Of a DNA stretch of 64,000 nucleotides, positions 56,320 through 64,000 are shown in pieces. Origin of the DNA: Arcuatula senhousia (taxonomy: Eukaryota > Mollusca > Bivalvia > Mytilida > Mytilidae). Where the stretch lies: the NCBI GenBank assembly GCA_963971305.1, contig OZ020304.1, positions 36,380,502 to 36,444,501 of the forward strand, written 5' to 3'. Numbering within the stretch: the first letter of the stretch is position 1; each line of letters opens with the position of its first letter. The notes under the pieces were generated by a model that did not search any database, was not told the origin of the DNA, and was given only the letters and a program-made list of their open reading frames with translations. The position numbers and the translations under genes were made by a program.

Positions 56320-57015
56320 AGCTCTTACGGCTTTTGAGATAAAGTCCAAAAACTGCGAAAAATTGTCAATTTTAATGATTAAGTGGAAAAAACTCCAATA
56401 AAGAGTCGTCCCACAACTTTGACACAATGGTGTCTGTGTGTGTGTGTGTTGGTGTTTAACGCCCTTTATCGACGCAACTGGGCCATGTAGGGCGGTCAGT
56501 GTTTAATGGTGGAGGAAACTGGAGTACCCGGAGGAAACCACCGACCTTGGACAGGTAACTGACAAACCCAATCACATACATTTGGCGAAGTCCCTTTTTT
56601 GCTAAATACAAACGGGACTCGAACACCAGCTTAGAGGTGATCGGCTAGTGCATGATCAAAAGTGTGGTATTTAAACCAGCGCCTTAGACCACTCGGCCAC
56701 ACAGGCCCCTTGACAAAATGGAGAGTTTCGTAGAGCTTTTGATGCTGAAGAAGGAAGGTTGATCCTGTCTATCTCTTATACTTTTTGAGCTATAAGCTAA
56801 AAACTATGGTCTGAACCCCATGTTCTATTTTTAGTAGCAGCAGCCATGTTGGTTGGTCGACGTTCACAAATTTCACAAACTTGGTAGATGACATCATAAA
56901 GATCGAGTGTACAAAGTTTCAAAGTAATCCCATCAGTGGTTTGAGAGAATAAGATGTTTGAAGAAAAGTTAATGGACGGACGGACGACGGACGGGTCAGG
57001 TGAGCTAAAAAAAGA
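56320..57015 (-). mobile_element. Helitron-like repeat on the minus strand, split by a SINE
   Basis: Read backwards it begins TTTTTTTAGCTCACCTGACC then CGTCCGTCGTCCGTCCGTCC (57012-56970). It continues through the AACATGGCTGCTGCTAC-type monomer and on beyond the SINE (CAAAGTTGTGGGACGACTC at 56400-56420). The right terminus is missing. Confidence 0.55.
56431..56709 (-). mobile_element. tRNA-derived SINE with target-site duplication
   Basis: On the minus strand the head GGCCTGTGTGGCCGAGTGGTC is a tRNA A-box region and GTTCGAGTCCC (56611-56621) a B box. The core GGTGGTTTCCTCCGGGTACTCC (about 56525-56546) resembles a core conserved in mollusc SINEs. The tail is GGGCGTTAAACACC plus a CA microsatellite. 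TTGACACAATGG (56419-56430) and TTGACAAAATGG (56710-56721) form a 12-bp duplication with one mismatch. The tRNA-Ser/Leu-like head and V-SINE-type tail are family knowledge. Confidence 0.8.
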
Positions 57016-58009
57016 TATGAAACCTATTGTTTTCCTTAAAACTACTAAAATATTATAGTTACATACCGCAGACGTCTTCTACCATCTTCTGATGTGGGTA
57101 AGATGTGGGTAACTTAAGTTTAAGCCGTTTAAGCACAGTGAGATTGATCTGAATAGTTCTAAGCGTTCTTGATCTGAATAGTAGCGTTCTAACGTCACTG
57201 ATCTGAAAAGTTGCGTTTTGAATTATATACACCGTGAACATGCTTTTCTCGACGTTTGCCAAAGTGTTTATTATACGATTACTAATTTGGTTGAGTGAAG
57301 GGAATAACTGAAAAATATGATCACGAGTCGGTTAACGCACCATTCACACTATATGTTTTATCAAATTAAACGACTTATTTCAAGACGCAAGAGTGGAAAT
57401 ATTTCATACTGTGAATTTCCAAGATTTTATTTCACAGAGAAAAATCGGGATTTCATATGCATCTATGTAATAATGATAAGTTATTTGAACGTTAGACACT
57501 AGTAAGAAGAACGTTCCATAGAAACGATCGATATGTAAGTACGTAATGTAGTAGTTTTGCGAACGTTTGCATGCGTTTGACGGACGCGAAGCAAAATAGA
57601 AACGTTGGCGTATTGTATGTCTAACGAAAGACCCACGCTCGTCCATCGATAGTCTAACGATATAGAAACATACTTAAAGTGTTAAAAACGTGTACAGAGT
57701 GCACAGAACGTCAGTGTAACGAACGAGTCGCGCATTGTCCTCAGTTTCAAATCATATAGTGTAAACCCCCTTACATTCTGGTTTTTTTTTTAAATTCAAA
57801 GCACTATCCTTCCTTTTTATTTCAAATTTCACCATAGCCCCTCCGTACATATGAAATGGTTGATCCCCGAGACTTTCGATAATTATCAAGGAAATATATA
57901 GATAGATCAGAATCGGTAATTTATAACACGATCACATTCATGTTTTATTATTAGATGCAAAAAAGGATGTCATGTATAGATTTCTTAATATCAATGCATC
58001 TTATAAATG
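57016..58009 (+). other. No gene recognised; inverted-repeat partner and TIR fragment
   Basis: 57110-57250 is the partner of 53640-53850. 57828-57872 (CACCATAGCCCCTCC, GAAATGGTTGATCC) matches an end of the element at 35668. The remainder is AT-rich without supported ORFs. Confidence 0.35.
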
Positions 58010-58345
58010 TTCAAAACCCGTTCAGGTTCCTGATGGCGAATAGGCCCGCAGCAGCGCTAAGCTTGTCGGTAAAAGTCCACTAAAGAGCGCTCTGAAACCT
58101 GACATCGGGTCAGGCCGCTTTGCCCAGAAAGCGACTGGGATGCGTGCCCCAGATGGTTGAATGGGACAGCCCTGACATCGAGAGATGCGGTGTCGTAAGG
58201 CAATAATGCGGAAAACCTGACCGCAAACCAAAGTGGTGCACCGTGTTGGGAAAAATGTCACGTTCCTCGCACGTTAAAGAACCCTGCTGCAAGTTTCGGT
58301 AAGAGTAAGACCCGTAAGATCCCCATGCAGGAGGCTAAATTTCCC
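58010..58345 (-). repeat. SINE-like repeat
   Basis: GCCGCTTTGCCCAGAAAGCGAC and TTGAATGGGACAGCCCTGAC are inverted relative to 21675-21750. CTCGCACGTTAAAGAACCC resembles a motif in the SINE at 35733. The frames of 60-79 codons over it are not genes. Confidence 0.45.
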
Positions 58346-58435
58346 GTCCCTACCCAAGTAGTATAGATGTGGTAATCAAGTCCCATTTCTCAGGTCGTCC
58401 CCAGGTCGTCCCATCATTTGCGCAGGTCTGTGACG

Positions 58436-58532
58436 TCATCTTGCTTCCGGTCCGCCATCTTGCTTCCGGTCCGCCATTTTGCTTTCGGTCCGCCATTTTG
58501 CTTCCGGTCGGCCATCTTGCTTCCGGTGACAC
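58436..58532 (-). repeat. Tandem array of ETS- and YY1-like motifs
   Basis: Five to six units of 19-20 bp. On the minus strand each contains CCGGAAGC (ETS core) and AAGATGGCGGA or AAAATGGCGGA (YY1 core). Both are known promoter motifs. Whether the array drives transcription is unknown. No start site or gene is seen directly leftwards. Confidence 0.7.
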
Positions 58533-59082
58533 AACATCCGGTAATTAAGGGGAGGTAATTCCGCAAAGTCACGGAACGGTAAAAGGCTTGTAACTTAGTT
58601 ATTCCTTGACCGATTCCTTTCGGGTTTGTTGCATTGTCTTTAGTAAGACAATGTCTCTTTGATGATTGTCTTTGTGGTCTTCAGTGGTCATTAGAGGCTT
58701 GACCAGTAGGTGACCATTTTCTATTTCTTATCAAAGGTGGGGTTGTAGTATATCATTGGAAAGGTCGCAAGGTGTGGTTGCCATTTTTGAGTTGTTTGAG
58801 TAGGTAGTGGTCAGTGGTCAGTCAGGGCTTGACCATTAGGTGATCCCTTTTTCTTCTTGTTGTATACAAAGCGTGTAATATGTCATTGTAAAGCTTGTGA
58901 GGTCTAGTTTTATATTCTTTCTTTTGTGTCAATCTAAGGGAAGTAACTCTTGGTTTCTACTGTGTTTTAAGTCTTGTACTTGATACCATTTGTAAGGAAT
59001 TTGCCGTGCTTTGTGGGGTAGTACTGGTTTGATCTTTTTTATAGGGCGTTAGGGATAACAAATCGATTTTAAGTTTCGATAC
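58533..59082 (+). other. No gene recognised
   Basis: Contains two similar segments (TAGAGGCTTGACCAGTAGGTGACC near 58690 and CAGGGCTTGACCATTAGGTGATCC near 58826, plus TCATTGGAAAGGT/TCATTGTAAAGCT), so an imperfect duplication of about 135 bp. It lies downstream of the zinc-finger frame. Confidence 0.45.
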
Positions 59083-59088
59083 TTTATT
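59083..59088 (-). terminator. Poly(A) signal for the zinc-finger frame
   Basis: AATAAA on the minus strand, 20 bases after the stop codon at 59108. Confidence 0.6.
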
Positions 59089-59107
59089 TTGAACACAGTA
59101 ATAGGTT

Positions 59108-59695
59108 TCAGTCTTCATCCTCGTCGTCTTCACTCTCTTCGTCAGGTCTGAACTGTTTTATTTTCTCATCCAGCAAGTACTTTCTCTTCTCAGTAGCGTA
59201 TTTCCAAGACTCTTCATACTCATAATCTTCATCGTCCCTCAGTCGTTTTGCCGTTTGTTTGATCTTCTTGTGGAGTGGATCTCGTGCCATTTCCATTTGC
59301 CACATAATGTTATTGACGTAGCGATTTTTTAAAGCTTCTCTATAGAGCGGGAGCAAATCCAAGTCAGCCTTTGATATTGCCTCTTTTTCGTGGTGACCTT
59401 TTTCCGTGTATTTATCCACTTTCTTTTCGTGTTCGTCTTTGTAGCTGATCATCACTTGTCCAATAAAGTCACCCCACGGATCAAACTGTTCTCCGGGGTA
59501 AGTTTCTTCGTCTTCAGACAAGTCGTCACTCTTTTCTGATTCCGTATCCTCCTCTTCCTCTTCCTCAGTTTCCCATTCCGGGTCCTCCTTCAACCATTCC
59601 GGTTCCTCCATTTTTCTTTGATGCTTCTGTTCTTTGTGTCTCTGTAGATTGAACAACTTTTGACTTGTGTATCCGCATACGTCGCAATGGTACAT
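59108..59695 (-). CDS. C2H2 zinc-finger protein with acidic region (downstream frame)
   Basis: 195 residues. Residues 4-24 (CDVCGYTSQKLFNLQRHKEQKH) are one C-x2-C-x12-H-x4-H zinc finger. A Glu/Asp-rich tract follows (about 41-65), then a charged helical segment and an acidic end (DEESEDDEDED). The frame overlaps the upstream frame by 131 bases in another phase. It has its own ATG but stays open upstream of it for about 17 codons. It could therefore be translated separately or as the C-terminal part of a +1 frameshift product. I do not recognise the family. It could be nucleic-acid binding. Confidence 0.6.
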   Translation of the reverse strand: MYHCDVCGYTSQKLFNLQRHKEQKHQRKMEEPEWLKEDPEWETEEEEEEDTESEKSDDLSEDEETYPGEQFDPWGDFIGQVMISYKDEHEKKVDKYTEKGHHEKEAISKADLDLLPLYREALKNRYVNNIMWQMEMARDPLHKKIKQTAKRLRDDEDYEYEESWKYATEKRKYLLDEKIKQFRPDEESEDDEDED

Positions 59696-60140
59696 CTTTC
59701 CTTCTCGGCGTCCGGGTTCTATCTGATGATTTTTGTTCCGTCCGTGTAAATTTATCTATCACTTCTGAATAGTATAACATGTTGTTAACAGAATCCTCAT
59801 TGCCGGTGCGGATTTGATCGGGTCTCGTTAAATTGTCTTTCTTTCTTTTCCATACATAGGCAAAGAATGCATTCCTCAAATTTGCTAAGCTCTTTCTATT
59901 GTATGCAAGCTTCAATGCTTTGAATCTACGCCATTCTTTAAATATTTGCTGGCATTCTATGCACGGCACAATTAAATTTTGTTTCGATTTATAAAACTGA
60001 TCTTTTGGCTTCCTCTCGCCGCATTTACGACAAACACGTTCACCGTTCTCACTTTCAATTTTCTTTTCTATGAGTTTTAGAAGATAATCCATTACATTTA
60101 CGTGTGTCTTGTTCGAATACATTTGAGCCACTGACAACAT
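59565..60140 (-). CDS. Four-cysteine (CxxC...CxxC) protein, upstream frame
   Basis: 191 residues from ATG 60140. A later in-frame ATG (residue 17, MDYLLKLIEKK) is an alternative start. Cysteines at 37, 40, 60 and 63 in CRKCGERKPKDQFYKS...PCIEC form a zinc-ribbon-like motif of the type found beside HNH-type endonucleases and in viral or phage proteins (family knowledge, weak). A basic segment follows (FKEWRRFKALKLAYNRK, VWKRKKDNLTRP). The last 40 residues are Ser/Thr/Gly-rich and overlap the zinc finger of the next frame, so the meaningful protein probably ends or shifts frame near 59695. A second copy starts at 63545. Confidence 0.6.
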   Translation of the reverse strand: MLSVAQMYSNKTHVNVMDYLLKLIEKKIESENGERVCRKCGERKPKDQFYKSKQNLIVPCIECQQIFKEWRRFKALKLAYNRKSLANLRNAFFAYVWKRKKDNLTRPDQIRTGNEDSVNNMLYYSEVIDKFTRTEQKSSDRTRTPRRKDVPLRRMRIHKSKVVQSTETQRTEASKKNGGTGMVEGGPGMGN

Positions 60141-60204
60141 TGATCATTCATTTTGCCTTTTCAAAATTGTATCGTCCAATCATCTCTCAGCATTTTATCA
60201 CGTG

Positions 60205-60535
60205 ACTTACTCTTTGCTCTTCTTGCTCTTTTGATTGCTCAGTTTGCTCTTTTGCAGCTCATCTTGCTCTTTTGCAGCTCCTTTTGCTCTTTTGCAGCTC
60301 ATCTTGCTCTTTTCCTTGCTCATCTTGCTCTTCTGCAGCTCTTTTTAGCTCTTTACCTTGCTCATCTTGCTCTTTTGCAGCTCATTTTGCTCATTTGCAG
60401 CTCATTTTGCTCTTTTGCAGCTCATCTTGCTCTTCTGCAGCTCTTTTTAGCTCTTTACCTTGCTCATCTTGCTCTTTTGCAGCTCATTTTGCTCATTTAC
60501 CTTGCTCATCTTGCTTTTTTGCTGCTTTTCTTACT
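60205..60535 (-). repeat. Tandem array of AAAAGAGCAAGATGAGCTGC units (left arm)
   Basis: About 18-bp units on the minus strand, CTCATCTTGCTCTTTTGCAG on plus. It is followed by a (CAG)n run at 60548-60576. Long Leu/Ala/Ser frames across it are artefacts. The right-arm copy lies at 63150-63480. Confidence 0.85.
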
Positions 60536-60964
60536 AATTTGATCACACAGCAGCAGCAGCAGCAGCAGCAGCAGCCATTTTAAGACCTTCTCCCCCCCTT
60601 TTTTTCACTTACGCAGCAGCAGCAGCCGTTTTACCCTTCTCTCCCCTTTCACTTATGCAGCACCAGCCGATTCCTTACCTTCTTCCCTTTTCTCTAGTTG
60701 TGTTTTTCCTTTCCTGTGTTAACTTGTACAACTTTTGTCAAGCAGGGAATCCAGACCACTTTATACTTTTAATTTTCCATAGGCCCTGTGTTAAATCTTT
60801 GGCGACTCGTGTCACCCCCAGATCTCAGCAATGAAGTCGTGTGTAATCATGCGGAACTAACTATTCCATTGAGATTATTTTGTACTTGATAACCCAATAT
60901 CTTGTAACCAGTTCAAACCGGTTTCTTTTCGTTCCGATACTACCCCCTTTGCATTTCTATTTTT

Positions 60965-61660
60965 AACCCTTACCCTAACCATACCCCTAGCTATTTTGTA
61001 ATTCTAACCCTAACCCTAAACCCTAACCCTACCCCTAGCTATTCTAGTTTGTAATTCTAACCCTAACCCTAACCCTAACCATAATCTCTAACCTTAACCT
61101 TTTCTCTTTTCAGTTCTATTTTTAGCCCTTACCCCAATTCTAACTCTAACTCTCTTTGATAGTGTTGTCATTTTATTTCTAACCCTAACCCTAATTCTAT
61201 CTTCTCTAACCCTAACTCTCTTTTCTATAATCCTATCCCTAAGCTCTCTTCACTAACCCTAACCCTAATCCTTTCTCTTTCCATTTCTATTTTTTAACCC
61301 TTACCCCAATTCTAAGTCTCTTTGTCTTTGTTGTCATTGTATTTCTAACCCTAACCCTAACTCTCTCTTCTCTAACCCTAACCCTTTCTCTTCTATTTTT
61401 AGCCCTTATCCCCATTCTAACTCTAACTCTATTTCCCTTTGTTGTCATTGTATTTCTAACTCAAACCCTTATTGTCTTTTCTCTAACCCTAACTCTCTCT
61501 TCTTTAACCCTTTCTCTTTCTATTTCTTTACCATTTACTCTAACCCTAACCTAAATTCTCCTCTGTTGTGTATAGTATTTCTATTCATGTTCGTACCCTA
61601 ACCCTAACTCTTCTGCTATGTAGCCTTAACCCTAACTCTTGATCTCTTTGCTCCTTTTGT
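60965..61660 (+). repeat. Degenerate CCCTAA (telomere-like) array, left arm
   Basis: Many short runs of CTAACCCTAACCC mixed with CTTTCTCT and TTTCTATTTTTA. This is an interstitial, degenerate version of the TTAGGG motif used at mollusc telomeres. C-rich strand is on plus. Confidence 0.85.
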
Positions 61661-61667
61661 TGTTGTT

Positions 61668-61769
61668 TTGTAAATGTATTATTGTTTGCATTGTTTTTGT
61701 TTAACTTCACAACGAATCAGAAATTGGCGCAAACGTGATATTACAAACCGCTCATGAACAGAAAAGCAG
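61668..61769 (+). other. Central spacer of the palindrome
   Basis: 102 bp of unpaired sequence (starts TTGTAAATGTATTATTG, contains GAATCAGAAATTGGCGC). It is the only part between the two arms and the natural place to test junction reads. Confidence 0.8.
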
Positions 61770-61796
61770 AACAACAACAAAAGGAGCAAAGAGATC

Positions 61797-62720
61797 AAGA
61801 GTTAGGGTTAAGGCTACATAGCAGAAGAGTTAGGGTTAGGGTACGAACATGAATAGAAATACTATACACAACAGAGGAGAATTTAGGTTAGGGTTAGAGT
61901 AAATGGTAAAGAAATAGAAAGAGAAAGGGTTAAAGAAGAGAGAGTTAGGGTTAGAGAAAAGACAATAAGGGTTTGAGTTAGAAATACAATGACAACAAAG
62001 GGAAATAGAGTTAGAGTTAGAATGGGGATAAGGGCTAAAAATAGAAGAGAAAGGGTTAGGGTTAGAGAAGAGAGAGTTAGGGTTAGGGTACGAACATGAA
62101 TAGAAATACTATACACAACAGAGGAGAATTTAGGTTAGGGTTAGAGTAAATGGTAAAGAAATAGAAAGAGAAAGGGTTAAAGAAGAGAGAGTTAGGGTTA
62201 GAGAAAAGACAATAAGGGTTTGAGTTAGAAATACAATGACAACAAAGGGAAATAGAGTTAGAGTTAGAATGGGGATAAGGGCTAAAAATAGAAGAGAAAG
62301 GGTTAGGGTTAGAGAAGAGAGAGTTAGGGTTAGGGTTAGAAATACAATGACAACAAAGACAAAGAGACTTAGAATTGGGGTAAGGGTTAAAAAATAGAAA
62401 TGGAAAGAGAAAGGATTAGGGTTAGGGTTAGTGAAGAGAGCTTAGGGATAGGATTATAGAAAAGAGAGTTAGGGTTAGAGAAGAAAGAATTAGGGTTAGG
62501 GTTAGAAATAAAATGACAACACTATCAAAGAGAGTTAGAGTTAGAATTGGGGTAAGGGCTAAAAATAGAACTGAAAAGAGAAAAGGTTAAGGTTAGAGAT
62601 TATGGTTAGGGTTAGGGTTAGGGTTAGAATTACAAACTAGAATAGCTAGGGGTAGGGTTAGGGTTTAGGGTTAGGGTTAGAATTACAAAATAGCTAGGGG
62701 TATGGTTAGGGTAAGGGTTA
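61797..62720 (+). repeat. Degenerate TTAGGG array, right arm, with a 247-bp tandem duplication
   Basis: Mirror of 60965-61660. GTACGAACATGAATAGAAAT occurs at 61841 and again at 62088, marking the extra 247-bp unit. G-rich strand is on plus, pointing away from the centre. Confidence 0.85.
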
Positions 62721-63101
62721 AAAATAGAAATGCAAAGGGGGTAGTATCGGAACGAAAAGAAACCGGTTTGAACTGGTTACAAGATATTGGGTTATCAAGT
62801 ACAAAATAATCTCAATGGAATAGTTAGTTCCGCATGATTACACACGACTTCATTGCTGAGATCTGGGGGTGACACGAGTCGCCAAAGATTTAACACAGGG
62901 CCTATGGAAAATTAAAAGTATAAAGTGGTCTGGATTCCCTGCTTGACAAAAGTTGTACAAGTTAACACAGGAAAGGAAAAACACAACTAGAGAAAAGGGA
63001 AGAAGGTAAGGAATCGGCTGGTGCTGCATAAGTGAAAGGGGAGAGAAGGGTAAAACGGCTGCTGCTGCTGCGTAAGTGAAAAAAAGGGGGGGGAGAAGGT
63101 C

Positions 63102-63480
63102 TTAAAATGGCTGCTGCTGCTGCTGCTGCTGCTGCTGTGTGATCAAATTAGTAAGAAAAGCAGCAAAAAAGCAAGATGAGCAAGGTAAATGAGCAAAATG
63201 AGCTGCAAAAGAGCAAGATGAGCAAGGTAAAGAGCTAAAAAGAGCTGCAGAAGAGCAAGATGAGCTGCAAAAGAGCAAAATGAGCTGCAAATGAGCAAAA
63301 TGAGCTGCAAAAGAGCAAGATGAGCAAGGTAAAGAGCTAAAAAGAGCTGCAGAAGAGCAAGATGAGCAAGGAAAAGAGCAAGATGAGCTGCAAAAGAGCA
63401 AAAGGAGCTGCAAAAGAGCAAGATGAGCTGCAAAAGAGCAAACTGAGCAATCAAAAGAGCAAGAAGAGCAAAGAGTAAGT
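63102..63480 (+). repeat. (CTG)n and GAGCAAGATGAGC tandem array, right arm
   Basis: (GCT)n at 63109-63137 is followed by about 18-bp units to 63480. It mirrors 60205-60576. It precedes the right-arm gene as the left array precedes the left gene. Confidence 0.85.
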
Positions 63481-63544
63481 CACGTGATAAAATGCTGAGA
63501 GATGATTGGACGATACAATTTTGAAAAGGCAAAATGAATGATCA

Positions 63545-64000
63545 ATGTTGTCAGTGGCTCAAATGTATTCGAACAAGACACACGTAAATGTAATGGATTA
63601 TCTTCTAAAACTCATAGAAAAGAAAATTGAAAGTGAGAACGGGGAACGTGTTTGTCGTAAATGCGGCGAGAGGAAGCCAAAAGATCAGTTTTATAAATCG
63701 AAACAAAATTTAATTGTGCCGTGCATAGAATGCCAGCAAATATTTAAAGAATGGCGTAGATTCAAAGCATTGAAGCTTGCATACAATAGAAAGAGCTTAG
63801 CAAATTTGAGGAATGCATTCTTTGCCTATGTATGGAAAAGAAAGAAAGACAATTTAACGAGACCCGATCAAATCCGCACCGGCAATGAGGATTCTGTTAA
63901 CAACATGTTATACTATTCAGAAGTGATAGATAAATTTACACGGACGGAACAAAAATCATCAGATAGAACCCGGACGCCGAGAAGGAAAGATGTACCATTG
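63545..64000 (+). CDS. Second copy of the four-cysteine protein gene (partial)
   Basis: Starts at ATG 63545, the mirror of 60140, and is open to the window edge. The same four-cysteine motif (CRKCGERKPKDQFYKS) and basic segment are present. The ATG of the overlapping zinc-finger frame is at 63990, the mirror of 59695, and runs off the edge. The two copies are divergently oriented, away from the centre. Confidence 0.6.
   Translation, partial: MLSVAQMYSNKTHVNVMDYLLKLIEKKIESENGERVCRKCGERKPKDQFYKSKQNLIVPCIECQQIFKEWRRFKALKLAYNRKSLANLRNAFFAYVWKRKKDNLTRPDQIRTGNEDSVNNMLYYSEVIDKFTRTEQKSSDRTRTPRRKDVPL

Larger units (their letters stand above)
59685..64000. repeat. Near-perfect inverted repeat (palindrome) running off the window
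   Basis: The left arm 59685-61667 and right arm 61770-64000 are reverse complements. Paired positions sum to 123685 in the outer part. They shift by 1 at a C7/G8 homopolymer near 60590/63090. They shift by 247 through a tandem duplication present only in the right arm (61841 and 62088 repeats), giving a sum of 123437 near the centre. The 102-bp spacer is 61668-61769. No other differences were noticed in the parts compared by eye. The true left boundary is unknown because the right arm reaches the window end. Confidence 0.9.

Noticed and set aside
60153..60583. Long plus-strand frames of Leu/Ala/Ser repeats, mirrored at 63102-63532
   Set aside because: They are translations of an 18-bp tandem array and a CAG run, on the strand opposite to the likely gene.
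61883..62116. Leu/Thr/Ser-rich frame in the TTAGGG array
   Set aside because: Translation of degenerate telomere-like repeats.
60965..62720. True chromosome end or telomere-telomere fusion
   Set aside because: Arrays are short, degenerate and in the order CCCTAA then TTAGGG, opposite to a fusion; unique sequence continues on both sides.

Overview
The window looks like AT-rich genomic DNA of a bivalve mollusc, most likely a mussel (Mytilidae). The reasons are spliced genes with GT-AG introns, Penelope-like and several non-LTR retroelement fragments, tRNA-derived SINEs, and several layers of nested non-autonomous elements that carry internal tandem repeats of about 146-174 bp. Their ends read like the 'GTCCGTCCG', 'TATGCCCC' and 'AGCTCACCTGGACC' repeats abundant in bivalves. 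No prokaryotic gene organisation is present. Species assignment is inference.

Layout. 1-2.6 kb: the last two coding exons of an unidentified plus-strand gene that enters from the left. 2.6-4.2 kb: its likely 3' UTR and quiet sequence. 4.3-18.3 kb: nested repeats. A 'TCTCCCC' repeat is interrupted by a TA-flanked MITE and two Helitron-like copies. A third Helitron-like copy is interrupted by a 5.4 kb element with 27-bp perfect terminal inverted repeats. A further repeat is interrupted by a TTA-flanked MITE. 18.3-25.3 kb: a decayed LINE split by a 2.9 kb TTA-flanked DNA element. 25.3-31.5 kb: a 'CCAGATAGCAA' inverted-repeat element, a tandem retrozyme-like repeat with a hammerhead ribozyme on the minus strand, and a long palindromic element. 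32.1-33.3 kb: the 3' part of a Penelope-like element with a GIY-YIG endonuclease. 33.3-40.3 kb: mostly quiet, with one SINE carrying target-site duplications and a possible far-upstream 5' exon.

40.3-49.6 kb: the best protein-coding gene, with five exons joined in phase. It encodes a 679-residue protein with a signal peptide, an EGF-like module and a cysteine-bearing C-terminal region. Its introns are full of the same repeats. 49.8-58.5 kb: repeats, a LINE reverse transcriptase on the minus strand with a single in-frame stop, a second LINE tail, SINEs, and an array of ETS/YY1-like motifs.

59.1-64.0 kb: the left side holds two overlapping minus-strand reading frames, a four-cysteine (CxxC...CxxC) protein and a C2H2 zinc-finger/acidic protein. 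From 59685 the sequence becomes one arm of a nearly perfect inverted repeat whose other arm runs to the window edge. The centre is a 102-bp spacer flanked by degenerate CCCTAA/TTAGGG arrays. It is either a young large palindrome (possibly a mobile or viral-like element with divergent gene copies) or a fold-back assembly artefact.

The two host genes show no sequence sign of working together. Most of the window is transposon ecology: a stack of insertions whose relative ages can be read from which element interrupts which.
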